NCBI GenBank assembly: GCA_018697195.1 | Contig: CM031858.1 | Coordinates: forward strand, 106,893,277 to 106,957,276 | Direction of reading: 5' to 3' | Source of the DNA: Certhia americana | Lineage: Eukaryota > Chordata > Aves > Passeriformes > Certhiidae | DNA: 64,000 nt | Shown here: piece after piece, positions 38,401 to 50,500 of the stretch | Numbering within the stretch: the first letter of the stretch is position 1 | How the letters are laid out: each line of letters begins with the position of its first letter | Notes under the pieces: model-generated | The model's input: the letters and a program-made list of their open reading frames with translations, nothing else | Told to the model about the DNA's origin: nothing | The model's database searches: none | Position numbers and translations under genes: made by a program

Positions 38401-40689
38401 GCTGTTTTCATTCGATATTGACGAGAAGGAAGAAAAGACTTTGGGAAAGAAACCAAGACGCTGATTCAAATAAACAACTCTTGTATGCAGCAAGGCCTGT
38501 TATGTACATGAGCAGAATCTTTAACAGCTCAAGATACACAGAAAGTTCAATCACTATTTAAAATTACTTGCATAGTTTTTCTACCACCAAACAGTTGTAA
38601 GGTTAAAATAACTGATTTGTTTGTATTCTTACAGCAAACATTAGCAATAGAGTAACATGCATAGTAACATGGTCTGTCTGCTTCACTGGTTTAGTCCCCA
38701 AAGACTTTGCTGTTCAGGCCAGGCCTCCCATTTCAAATACACTTTGTAAGCCTGAAGCATGCAATGATGCAGAAGAATTACTGTCTGGCTACTAATCATA
38801 GAAGGCTCACTCACATGAAAGTGTTTCTACAATTGGGGCTCGAAAGGGAATCTGAATGCAGTTACCCATCAGATGGCTTCAGCTAACGAGCTAAATGACA
38901 TGCCTAAATAAAGATGGCAGCAAAGACACTCTTAACAGACCCTTTTATACTCTTGTAAATACTGCTTTAAGCAATAGGATTTGCTCTACAACAGAGATGA
39001 GAAGCCATCAACAGAAGTTTGAGTGACAAGTTTAGAGTATGGAAACAAATCAATACACAGACACTACAGTGGTGTACACTTGCAGTTGTATTTTGTACAC
39101 CTATACTCGTGTGCAGACAGGAGTTTATTTGATCCCATGACCCACCACAAAGAGCTCCAAAATGCCCACCCACCAGTTTTGAGGCACCAAGCCAGGCCAT
39201 CAGCACTGACGATGATGAGGGAGAAACTCAGTGGTTTAGTACAGAGCTAAATACTACTAGCAGGTTTATCTGTATGGATTGTGCTGCCTCCATGCAAGTC
39301 TACCAGCAACTTAAAAGAGAACACATCTTTCAGTCAGCCCTGCTGCCATTGTTACCTTATTCTGTTAATCAGCTAATACAGGTAAATTGCCTTTCGTGGC
39401 CCCTATTTATGCCCAGTGCCCTTGAAAAGCTTGCATGGCAGTGTCCACAGTCACTGGTACATCATGATACAACACCACAGAACATTATTTAGCATCTCCT
39501 CTGCAGCTGATATGTGACTGCAAGGCACTTTTGTTGAACTCATTAAGAGTACTACAGCAGTACTAGACTGCTAATTGAATCTTATCCTTTAAGAAGGTAT
39601 AAAAAATAGCATTGAGATGCTCTGCTTTTATCTTCTTCCATGAGACCTATGCCAGAGTGATCCTGTCATGCTACTACAGGGTCTGTCCTCATACAGGGGT
39701 TGTTTCCAACACAGATTACCATTCTGCCTGCATGCCTACTTAAGGGAATTTTGCAGAGTACATCATCACAAAAGACCACACACCTAACTACCTATATACA
39801 AACTACCAATTTTACCCAACTGCTAGGAAAAAGTCCAAGCAAAAAAACCCAAACCAAACTGCATTTCTCTAAGTGATCTATGAAGATCCAAAGTGCCACT
39901 CCTGACTATGAGGCAGCACTATTTGTAGGACCCACTTGCTTTTGCTTTGATTTCTTCTCCTGCTAAATCCTCTAGCCATGTACACAGACCAGAACAATAA
40001 CAATATACACTATGCAGAATATGAGTGGGTTTCACTCATATACAGGTAGAAAAGCAGGAGAAGCAGTACTAGCATTGGCCAACTTAACATTTAGGCTCTC
40101 AGGCAGCAGCCACGGGTCGCATAGGAAGTTTTCTCCTCATGACAAACAGTAAGGCTGGCAAAAAGCACAACATTGTCTAGTATTTCAATAGATTTTCCTC
40201 TAGCAATAAAAATTAGATTCCTGTAGGAAAGGCTGATACTTGCTCGGGAAGATTTCTTACATGTCCCAGCACGCACACATTATGATGTGCTGCTTGCAAA
40301 GAAGGCAGACAGAATGCACCAAACCGCACAAACAGACAGAACCTGTCCACAAACCCACACAACACACTGTACTGACAGAAGCTGCTCCAAGAAGAAAGAG
40401 TGGCTATACTAGAAACATGGGTGATGTTATCTAAAAGCAGTTGTTTCAGTCTTCGGGTGAAGGGTTGTAGAAGTTAGAAGCTGGTAATGCTCCTATGACA
40501 GTCTTCCAGTGACAGCAGCACCTCTCTAAAATCAAGATACTGTTTGTTTAATAGCAATTAACACATATACAATAACAGATCTATTCAGCACCACTCCCAA
40601 GGCAACACTACTTAAACTAAACCTCGTTCTCGGGCATCTCCTGGCTGTTTTCTGCACTTACTTTATTTCTGCAACATCAAAGACCTTCT
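35406..40689 (-). other. OSBPL1A: OSBPL1A 5' region: intron between promoter island and ATG exon
   Basis: 5.3 kb, mostly AT-rich, with one CR1 copy at 36425-37175. It should be intronic because the ATG exon has an acceptor. Further non-coding exons could be present but cannot be told from sequence alone. Confidence 0.6.
36425..37175 (+). mobile_element. CR1 LINE fragment, about 750 bp
   Basis: Plus-orientation CR1. In order it shows the 'ggagagtatcagtgcagaaagggacctgagggt' block, 'caagttgaacacaagtcagcagtg', 'gtgtccaaaggagagcaacgaagatg', 'ggtctgttcagcctgaaggagac', 'gtatttcacccagagggtggttgagc', and the terminal 'gactcgatgatcttgatgggt' with TTATTCTATGATTAA. The 5' part derives from the end of the reverse-transcriptase ORF but is broken by stops and frameshifts. 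It is the longest CR1 in the window. Confidence 0.95.
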
Positions 40690-41710
40690 TTCAGCCTAGG
40701 CGCTCCGCATAAGCTTACCCACAGCTCGTGCGAGATGTCACCCGGATCAGCAGGGCAGGCACAGTCCCAAGGAGCCAGAACTTCAGCAGAACGGCCGGAG
40801 TTCCGTACGCCCGCCTGGAATGGAGCGGCTCGTTCCGGTCCCGGTAATTAAACACTTTCTAAGGCGAGTCAGGCTCACGCGTCGCAGCAGCTGCGCTCCT
40901 TGCCTGCGGGGAAAGGTGCGCTCAGACCTGCGGCCAGCGCCGCGCCTGTTCCAGGGAAGGGAGCAGCGGGAAGAGGAGGAGGAAGGGACATCCATGCACA
41001 GCACCAAGCGAGGACACCGCTTCCCAGGGGCTAGAGACCACCCCGGCCCCCGCCGCCAAGGCCGCCTCTGCTTCGTGCCTCGAGCCGAGCCTGGCTTGGG
41101 GACGTCCCCTCAGCCCGCACAACGGACTCCTGAGGGGGAACCAGCGACACCCCCGAACTCGGTCCCGGCGGCTGCGGGGGAGAGGCGGCCACGGCAGCAA
41201 CAAAGCCAACGCCGCCGCGGGAGGGCGGCGCATCCCCCGCCGGCCCCGCGTCCCCACCGCGGGAGGAAACCCGCCCCGGGCGGCGGGCTGGCCCGCTGCC
41301 GGCCTCGCCTCACCCCGCGAGCCGCCGCCGCCGCCGCCCCGCGCCGTGCTACGCGCACCGGGCGCGGTCACATGTGACCGGCAGCGGCGCCCCGGCTGCT
41401 CCCCCCGCCGCGCAGCGCGGGCTCCCGGCGGGGCGGGTCGGGACAGGGCTCCGCCCGCCTGGCCGCCGCACCGCCCCCGTGACCGAGACCGGCACCAGCA
41501 CGGGGGCCGGCCCCGGGGTCCATATGTCACGGCAGCCCGCACGAAAAGCCGGGAGGGGTGAAGCAAGGTCCCGCCGAGGGCGCTGCGCCCGCCCTTTTGG
41601 AGAAACGGGCCCGCAGCGGGCGCAGCCGCTCTACCCAGGGAGGGACAGTGACAGCCCCGGGGTGCGCCGCAGATACCGCCCTGTGCCCGCTGCAGTTTGG
41701 TGTCACACTC
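40690..41710 (-). promoter_or_regulatory. OSBPL1A: CpG island, likely promoter and non-coding first exon of long OSBPL1A
   Basis: About 1 kb of very GC- and CpG-rich DNA upstream of the ATG exon, which itself needs an upstream exon. Minus-strand donor-like sites that could end a first exon are 40719|40718 (TGTGG|GTAAGC), about 40880|40879 (GACGC|GTGAGC) and near 41292 (GCGGG|GTGAGG). No TATA box is obvious, as is usual for CpG-island promoters. Open frames of up to 272 codons here are GC artefacts. Assignment to OSBPL1A rests on position and strand. The same island could also fire on the plus strand. Confidence 0.75.
41365..41380. promoter_or_regulatory. 16-bp perfect palindrome with a CACATGTG E-box
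   Basis: CGGTCACATGTGACCG equals its own reverse complement. The core TCACATGTGA contains the TCACATG half preferred by MITF/TFE-type bHLH-ZIP factors and resembles the lysosomal CLEAR element, which has CACGTG at its centre. Position in the promoter island of a late-endosomal gene makes a functional site plausible; this is inference. Confidence 0.6.
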
Positions 41711-41964
41711 AGCAGTGCCCAGCGACAGGACGAGGAGCAATGGCTATAAACTAAAACACACGAAGTTCCACCTCAACATGAGGAAGAACTTTACGTTGAG
41801 AGCGTCAGAGCACCGGAACAGGTGCCCAGGGAAGTCATGGAGCCTCCCTCTCCGGATACAGTCCAAACTCACCTGGACGCGTTCCTGTGTCACCTGCGCT
41901 GGGTGACCCGGACTCGGCAGGGGGTTGGACCAGGTGATCTCCAGAGATCCCTTCCAACCCTAAG
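41706..41964 (+). mobile_element. CR1 LINE tail next to the CpG island
   Basis: CACTCAGCAGTGCCCAGCGA, then CAGGACGAGGAGCAATGG, 'cctcaacatgaggaagaactttac', 'gagcaccggaacaggtgcccagggaagtcatgg', and the terminal GGTTGGACCAGGTGATCTCC and AGATCCCTTCCAACCCTAA. This is a clear 3' CR1 end with unusually many CpGs. Confidence 0.93.
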
Positions 41965-42013
41965 TATCCTGTGAGTGCCACTATCCTGTGAGTGCCACTA
42001 TCCTGTGAGTGCC
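41965..42013 (+). repeat. 17-bp tandem repeat, 2.9 copies, grown from the CR1 tail
   Basis: Units TATCCTGTGAGTGCCAC lie at 41965-41981 and 41982-41998, with a 15-base partial copy at 41999-42013. CR1 elements normally end in short ATTCTRTG repeats. Here a longer, altered unit follows directly after the CR1 3' end. Confidence 0.9.
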
Positions 42014-45000
42014 TGTCGCCGCCGCGGCTCGGGCTGCGGGTACGCGGCCTTGGCTCCGCTCTGCTCGGGGAGCGCTCCCGGCCGGGGCGGGACGCGGCGG
42101 GGACGCAGGCACCGACAGGCGTTCAGAGAGAAGAGAGGGCAAAGCGGCCTCAAAAAGGACTGCAACACCATGAGAATGGTGCATCGAAAGAGGGGAAAAC
42201 AGGGTCTTTTTGGAAGTTGCTTTGGTAGCGTATACAGCCGTGGTGCAGGTGAAAGAAAATTGCCAATACACACACTGCTTCTAAGACCAACCCAACCAAA
42301 AGCAACCTAAAATGGAAATTTGGTGCTACCAGGGACAAAAAGCGAAGTACTTGCTTTTTTCAAGGCTTTTTGGTCCACTACTTCTTCCCCTCTGTCCTAC
42401 CTTTATTTATTCTCCACTACACCTTTCACTTGAAGAGATGGCACCTTTTTTTTGCCTTTAGCACATGAGAGGGGGTTTGCATTTTGAAAACTCCCACAGT
42501 GTCTCTGAAATCCTACAAGAATTTACTAAGGGAGCAGAGAAGCTTTGCAGTGTTATGGGATGACCAAGTCTGTGCCATATGCAGAAAGAGCACTGAAAAG
42601 GCAGAGTTGGAGCCACACGTGCCGTGACAAACTATCAAAAAAGATTAGGGTGAAACTTCTGTTCCAAAAGTGGGCAAGTTTAAACCCGAGAAATTCTTGT
42701 GAAACTCTTCATGCATAAATAATGAGGCAAGTTTCATTTTTCTGTATTGTCTATAGCTACATGTATATTTAATCTTTGAAGAACGACATAGCAAAAAGAA
42801 GAAAAGGAACAGCTCCACACCTGCAGATGACACAAATGTATCATGTTTGAACTTCTGCAGCCTTTTGTTACTTTTAATTAGTTTATCTTAAGAGATCTGC
42901 TTCCAGGGATGCTTTAGTTATAATAATTATATAACATCTGAGAGGCTTCAGGGAAGGATCACATTGGCTTCCTTTTCTTAGGAGCAGTTCTTCAAGTTTC
43001 TGCCCTTACTTTAAAAGAACTAGCAGTGTCATCCTCACATACCTTTTCATTTATTTCTTACTCTTGCTTCTGACTTGGAGCCATTGTTCACAATGCCATA
43101 AATGCTATAAGCAACCTCACAATAAAACCTTTTCCTATTTTGTATTTATTTTGCACACATGAATACAAAATTAAAATATGTATGTTATCCCCTCATATTT
43201 CTTACAAGTTTTATAATGAAATAGAGGTATTTTCACCCACCTGTTTACAGTTCAGTTTCACCCTTCAGCCTATCAGTGCAGGGTTTTTCTCTGAATCTGA
43301 GTAAGAAAGGCCTGAAAACAAATAACTTAATTAAATTAAATGTTTTAAAAAGACAGAGTAAAGACCAACAGAGATGGGAAGTAATCAGAAGCCATAATGT
43401 CCATGTTCCTGCAGCATTGGATTGACCCTGGATTGACTTCTCCCTTGGCAGGCTGCACAGATCCCATCCCTGGAGAAAGGCTCCTCTTTGATTGTGGTAT
43501 TTTAGTTTTCTTACAAGAAAACAACTATTCATAAGGGATATTCACAAGAGAGGTTTACTCCTTGTTCACTTCTAGATAAAGGCAAGGCCATACGGGTGCT
43601 ATAATCGCCTGCACTCTGTGCCAAGGAGCTAGTGAAGCTGATCCTGCTTCCAAGGGTTTTGTGCACCACAACCCAGGCTCAGAGGCAACACAGCACAGAC
43701 CTGGGCTTGCTCCATTTAACTGTACTGTGAATCACCAACTCCTCGATGTACCAGGCTCTCCAGGCCAGGATCACTACACTTCCCCTGCTTCCATTGTCTT
43801 CAATGAGTGTCTGTGTTTTCACCAGTGCTTTGCCTCCTTGCACATCCCAGAGTAATAATCTCCCAGTGCATTTTGAACTTTGAAGTGTGGAAATGAGAAA
43901 GAGAGTGTTGCTGATATCAAGACTTTGTTCTCTTTTCTCAGTTTTGTTTGTTTGCTTTTTTATGCCATTCTTTTTCAGATAACCTGCTGATATTAGTGAT
44001 TCAGAAAGCATGTAACATGTCCCATCCTAGGGCTGAACACATTGGCAAACAGCCTTGCACAGAACTCCCGGTACTGTTTTGTCTGTGATTTTCACAGTAT
44101 AGTATTTTTTATCCTCTCTGTGATGGGGCAGCCTTTATTGCACTGACACTTTGTGTTCTTCCTCTTCAGACTACAGCATACTGGTCAAATTTGAGATACA
44201 TGACTGGGCAACAGAGTGCACACAGAGAAATGAGAAGTGGAAATAATAAATGATACATGATGGGTTGTATGTTTGTTTTCATTCAGTAACATGTTAAATG
44301 ATTGTTTGTTAGCTCACCAACAGTCCTAAAAATTTTTTCCTTAGCAGCATTCTTGCAGCCCTGGTGCATTTCTTGAGAAGACTGCCCTTCAACTCTGAAA
44401 AGCAGTGCAGCAAGCACAGGTCCTTGCCATATTTCCATATAGATTTTATTTACTAGGCTGGCAAAACACAGACACAGGAGAATTAATTAACGTGCTGATA
44501 CTGTCAGATATGATTCTTGTGGATCTCTCTGGATGACCATGAACAACTGCCAGTGACTGAACAAAGCAAATGTTCATGTTGTTCTGAACTGCCTGCAACA
44601 GGAATTCTTGCAAATTTCAGTCTGTTGCTGAAGTTTCTTTCATACTTTGCAGGCAATAACCGTAAGGTGTAGTAAATTTGCATATGATGTGAGGTGGATT
44701 TCCTCCTGAGCTGAGAAATGCTTTTTGCTGCTCAAAACAGCACTGAAGCAAGCTCAGGTGGTTTTTTGAGGTATCCTGTAGCAGGGAAAAAAATCCTTTT
44801 TCCAGAGAAAATTCTGTTTAACAGGCCTGTTTTTATCTGAATGCAGGTATGGTAGAAGAAAATGTGAGAATTTACTGCTGGTCATCTTCTCTCGGGAGGC
44901 TCCTAAAAACTGCTAGTAGTTACTTTGTAGAAAAGCTTTTGGATTTCTGTACCTCTACAGAAGGCAATAGCACAAAAACTGCTATAGCACAAAAACTGGT

Positions 45001-47149
45001 TTGTGGCTAAATGAGATGAAACATTTCTAACCAAGGTAGTAAGTTACGTGTACAAATGCTTCTCCTTATTCTTACCAGGCACATAGTTTTAGACCAAGAG
45101 CTAGGCTTGTTTAATGCACTTTCTTATTGCTGTGACTGAACAAGTTTGGTTTGGTTTTAGTTCCAAAATGATAAATCAGCTGTGGAGAGTTTATAGCTAT
45201 GAACCTTATAGCTGATTTATGTCAGTTTAGACCACAGTCTAGCAAAATGCATCACTGTGGAACTGAAATCAGCTGAACTACTTTGTCCTCAAAGGGATAA
45301 ATGCTCATTATTGGATGGCCCAACTAAGATTTCTATTACAGAATGAGATTTCTATTGAATGAAGAGTGGAATTGGAGCATTAGAGAAAATTTAGTGTTTT
45401 ATTGGTAAGTAACTATAGCAAAATGCTCTCCTTGAGCTATTCTTAAGACACTACTGGAAGAGTCTCAGTAGAAGAAAATCCTGTCCAAAACCAGGGTCCA
45501 GAACTGAGGGGATTAATCATTAGTATGTGACATGATGTTGTCCTTATTTCTTCTCAATATTCCTTTTTTATTATTGTAAAAGAGGAGTTGAAAACACTTC
45601 ATTTTGTTTGAAGTATTGTGTGCAAAATACAGCAGGGTTATGGATATTTTACTCAAACTTTAATTCTTCTGTATTTCTTAGTTCTGTGTTTTTCACTTAT
45701 TTGTGATTCAGTCCTGATTGAATAAATATTATTTGTATCTCATTTAAGCTTTTCATGCTCTAGTATTAGATTCTAGTTGCTGAATGGAAGGAGTAATTAC
45801 CCACTGTATTATCTTGCAAGAAAGAACAAAGAATTTGAATTCAAGGTAGCAATTTGGGCTGTTCCCTGACCTCAGGGTTTTCTTTGGCTTAATTGATTTG
45901 ATTTGAGCTTTAAATGTTTTTCTTTGCTATCTGTGGTTCACAAAGACTGAACGGTTGGACCAAGGTTAGACTTTGTAACCATTTCAAATATCAAAGTTAA
46001 TGCACTGCTGTGAAGGGTATAATTTTGGGAGTTGTCTCACCAAGACACTGTTCATAAAGAACAGTGAGGTTCAGTTACATACTAAAGGAACACCTCAAAT
46101 AGTTCAGCATACTCCACTGTGCTGTTATCCTTTGTTTGAAACCTGTGGAAATATATTTCATATTGGCTTTAGCAGAATGTTCAGACAGACAAAAACATTA
46201 ATTATTTGGTAAACACTCCTGTGCATCATATCACTCAGCTACTCTGTTATTAATTTAGTATCTATTAACATGCTGGAGATTCATTAGCCACATTTATCTC
46301 TATTTCTATTTACTAAGACTTGTCACAAATATAAATGACAATGAAAGGAAATTAGTAAGACCTCTGAAGTCTGTCAGAGATGTCTACAGTCCATACAGTT
46401 TTTGTGATTTATTCTCTGTGCCTTCTTACCTGGTACAATTTCTTCCTGGCCCAATAGCAGATGGCTGAAGTCTTTTGCATCAATGCTTTTATATGACTTA
46501 GAGACAACAGATATAAAAAAAATGGCAATAACATTTTTGATAATACAGTGTTAGTTTTGTCCCTACTCAGTTGCATCTTGGTGGTTGTTTTGTTTGGGTT
46601 TTTTTTCCTGCTGTGGGTTTTTAGTTTGTTTTAGTTTTTGTTTTGTCTGTTTTGCTTGTCCAGATTGTCACAATCATTCTGAACTCTAATCCTGTTCTCC
46701 GGAACGGGTGCAAATTCTCTAAGCTTTTGAGAAAGGCAAAACGAAGTTTACCTTGAATTCTTCCCAACTGTGTCAGTATAAAATCACACTGGAAGAAAAC
46801 ATAAACTACAAAAACAGTGAATCCCACGCTTTGCACACAAGATCTTTACTGATCAGTGCCATCTCTAAAAGAGATGCCTTAAACTTATGTTTAAATAAAA
46901 GGTTAAGAGGTTATAAAATAAGAGGTTAAATAAAAGAAACAGATTTCTAGAACTGTAATGAAAACTGCTTGAATCACCTGTTACTCTTTTAAATACTTTT
47001 TAAAGGAAATTTTGTAGTTATGTCAGTCGTTCATTCCCAGCGCCATAAACGCAAGGTGAAAACGCCCGCATCAGTAGAATCCTTTAGTGAAACAGAACAC
47101 TTTATTTTAAAAACAGGATGTAGGGAATAAGGGGATCTAATAATAATAA
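42014..47149. other. Intergenic region between OSBPL1A and IMPACT islands
   Basis: The first 110 bases (to about 42120) are still GC-rich, with a GGGAGCGCTCCC palindrome at 42068-42079 and an inverted pair GCCTGTCG/CGACAGGC at 42011-42018 and 42113-42120. The remaining 5 kb is AT-rich. I see no gene, RNA or named repeat. Confidence 0.6.
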
Positions 47150-47500
47150 GGATATAACGCAGGTTATGTAGCAAAGCCCGCCCACTCCCCCCGTCCCTCA
47201 GGCGGAAGGAAGAGCCTGGCGCGTCACAGCCACGGCTGCGCACCGGCACGGCGCCGCGCTGCCCCTCTGCTTTTACCTCCTTCTCCTTCCCCTTCCCCTG
47301 CTCATTCCCGTCCTCCTTCTTCTTCCCTCGATTCCCATGGCAGCGAGTGACGCGGAAAGGGCCCAGCAGCAGGTGAGTGGCGGAGGGGCGCCGGGGAAAG
47401 CAGTGACTTCGGGGGGCTCCTGGCGAGCCCCGGCCCCCTGAGCGGCTCCGCGCCCGCTGTGGCCCGCCTGCACCGCCGACCCACTTCAGGTGTTTCGTTT
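47150..47500 (+). promoter_or_regulatory. IMPACT: IMPACT CpG-island promoter and 5'UTR
   Basis: A CpG-rich segment with a CCCGCCCACTCC GC-box cluster (about 47178-47189), GCGGAAGGAAG (ETS-like, about 47202-47212) and GCGTCACAG (CRE/ATF-like half site, about 47220-47228). A pure pyrimidine stretch with few breaks (about 47262-47335) then leads to the ATG, so the 5'UTR is likely pyrimidine-rich. A nearby ATF/CRE-like element would fit a gene in the amino-acid stress pathway, but that is inference. Confidence 0.75.
47337..47372 (+). CDS. IMPACT: IMPACT coding exon 1
   Basis: MAASDAERAQQQ followed by a perfect CAG|GTGAGT donor. The start context ATTCCCATGG has G at +4. The ATG follows the pyrimidine tract of the 5'UTR. 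Confidence 0.93.
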
Positions 47501-50500
47501 CTAGGTGGAAGGCACTTCCCCGGTTTTTCTTTAAGGGAATTTGCCGAGTATCCGCGCTTCCTCAGAAGAGCTTAGTGCCGAGCCCTCGGGACTCTTTCCC
47601 CTCTTTCCCCTGCCGGGTCCCACCTAGCCAGGAGCAGCACCGACTGGGACCTGCGGGGGACGTGTTTGCATCTGCTCCTCGTCACTTTGCTCGCCTTGTC
47701 ACTGCCGAGATGGCAGGATTGTCCTCAGAAATCCAAAAGCTGTTGCGTGTGTGTGAGAACTGAGCAAAGGTTACTTCCAAAACCACAGAGTCAGGTTGGA
47801 AAATACCATGAGATCATCGAGTCCAACCTGTGACCGTACACCACCGTGTCAACTAGCCCTGGGCACCTGAGTGCCACATCCAGTCTTTCCTTAAATATTT
47901 CCGGGCACAGTGACTCCACCATCTCCCTAGGCAGCCCCTTCTGATGTCCAATCACCTCTTTTGTGAAGAAATTCTTCCTAATGTCCAACTTAAACCTCCC
48001 CATGCACCCCTGTGACTCAGGACTGGATCCCCAATACTTACGGCGTTTTAGGGCAGAGCATCTTGTCACATCTGTCAGTGAGCTGTAGAAGAGCAAGACT
48101 TTAAAAAGATGATTGGCACACAAAGTTGTGTGGGTTTTATTGGAGAGGTATTTTTTCTTTTTTTCTTTTTTTTAGATTGATGAAATTGAAGCCCTTTCAT
48201 CGATCTATGGTGATGACTGGTGTGTTGTTGATGAAGATGAAAAAATATATTGCATTAAGATTAGTGACTCTCTGGATCAACCAAAATGGACCCTCTGTTT
48301 GCAGGTAAAGCGGTGGTAAGAAGTTTAGCACAAATTTTGCAGTTGATGCAGGTGAAACCCTTTAAATATGGTTTATTATCTACTCAGATGATTAAAAAGC
48401 TTTTGGATTGGAGTCTGTGATAAGACTTCTCAGTGAGTGTTCTGTAACACATTGGTGTGCTTGTGATATATTCAGTAGTTGCATACCATAATTCCACACC
48501 TGACCAAAGCATTTCAGTGTGTTTCACCAAAGACTAATTTATGAAATACTTTTACATCGACTTTGTGCCTCAGTGAATCTACTGCAGTCGCATCTAGATT
48601 TTTTTTCTGCTAATTGTTGAGAAAAAATGAAATTTGTATCAACTTAATTGATCCAGCTCCTTACTTTATGTTTTCAAAACTGAAAGCAGTAAATTTACTT
48701 AGTGTAAGAAACATGGAACTGTCTATATAGGGAAGTGGTACCACTTACTTAAGTCCAGTAACCATGTGTGCAGCTTCTTTCAGGTTTTTTTCTGTACTTT
48801 ATTTTGCATCCTTATAAATTGCCCCATAAAACATGATTGTATGCATTACCATTATTGGAATTTTAAATGCAGATACTCAGTTGTTCTTGTAATTTTGTAA
48901 CAACATACCAAAGTGTTTTCTTCATTTGTAACACTAATTGTGCTTGATATCAGAGTCCTTCAGTAAAGCTTGTCTAGCTGAGGGTAGTCCAATTAATACA
49001 TATCCTGAATTTCTTTCAGGTGATTTTGCCACCAGGATATCCAACTGCAGAGCCACCTATTTATCAACTAAAGTAGGTGAAGTTTTCTTGCAAACATTTG
49101 TGTTTTATGAATTGCCTCTGTTAATTGTTTACCTGTAAGTGGAAGTTTAGTTAAAACACTCCTTGAATTAAAGTATACCAGCGATGGGGGATGCTTCCAG
49201 TGAGGATATTCTATTCTTTATCCTGCTTTTTCCAAGGTGTTTACAGCTGGAATCTTGCTGGCTGGCAAAGTTGTATTTTCAAGGTGTTCATCACATTTAT
49301 TTGGGAAGGTTGGAAGCAGCATATATAACACAATTTTCATTGCATTTCTTTTCATTCTAGTGCCCCTTGGCTTCGAGGACAAGATTATACAGAACTAGCA
49401 AATAGCTTGGAAGAAATATATGTGTAAGTTTGAGACTGGGGAGTACAGTAAAGGGAGACAATGTATTTTCAGTTTCTATCTATTCTTCACTTGAAAGCTA
49501 AAACACAGGATGTGATAACATTTGTCTGTCTTAGAGCATAAGTGGCATACCAGGTTTTTTTTTTAAAGCTGAGGGATACGTAGATTTTAAAATAAACACA
49601 TGCAGAATCTCTTAACTGGAATCTGGAACATCGTGGACTGTTTATTATCACAGTGTGCAGCTAACTACAAGGCATAATGGAAGCATGAGAATAAACAGTA
49701 TTTAGAAATACTCAAATTACAGGATTTTGAATTGCTGTGAAAGAGGGGTAGAAAATGTAGTCATTTTGTGTGGTTTATTTATTTCTTTTAGATCCCAAAG
49801 ATTATATAAAATAAATGAAATGAAAACATAAGGAAGCGCAGTCATGCCCCAGACAGTGAAATCTGAGCATCTTTCATAAGAAATGATTTTTTTTAATGCC
49901 ATAAGGAAGAGAGCATTTAGCTTGTATAAGGGTTCCTTAGCTAATTAAGCAACAGATCATTTAAGCAAGTAGAATTTAATTTGAAGTGTTTAAAGTGCCC
50001 AAGGATTTCAAGTGGAAAGTTCTGTGTGATCATATCCACCACAATTGCTCAGTAGAGCAGAAAAGGACAGAGGTTGTCCTTAATGCTGTCCAGATTCAAA
50101 TGATTTGATGGAGTCTCTACCAGGTAGAGCTGCTGGTTCTTTTTTTGTTACCCCTGTGCAGTCCTGCAGGCTGTCAAATTGTGCTGCTGCAGTTCCCTTC
50201 TGTCTATATTAGCTGCTGGTCAGAGCCCTCGCTGGTGTGCTCTCCCTTCTGTTTGTACTTTGGGCCATACATGCACTTTAGGTCATTTTAAACAGTTTAA
50301 AAACCTGGAGTAATCCCTGATGTGCACAGTATTTGTGAAAGCCTTTTATCTATTCAATGTCTGAATGACTGTCAGATGAACAGAGATACTCTGCATCATT
50401 TACATTGTGTTTGATGTAGGTTTTTAGTTTTTAGTTCCTAGAGATCTAAGTTGTGTAGTTCTGCAGTCTCAACCAACATGAACTATACTGTCAATCACTA

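Noticed and set aside
40922..41740. 272-codon minus-strand open frame
   Set aside because: Same CpG-island effect, low-complexity composition, and it runs into the CR1 copy.
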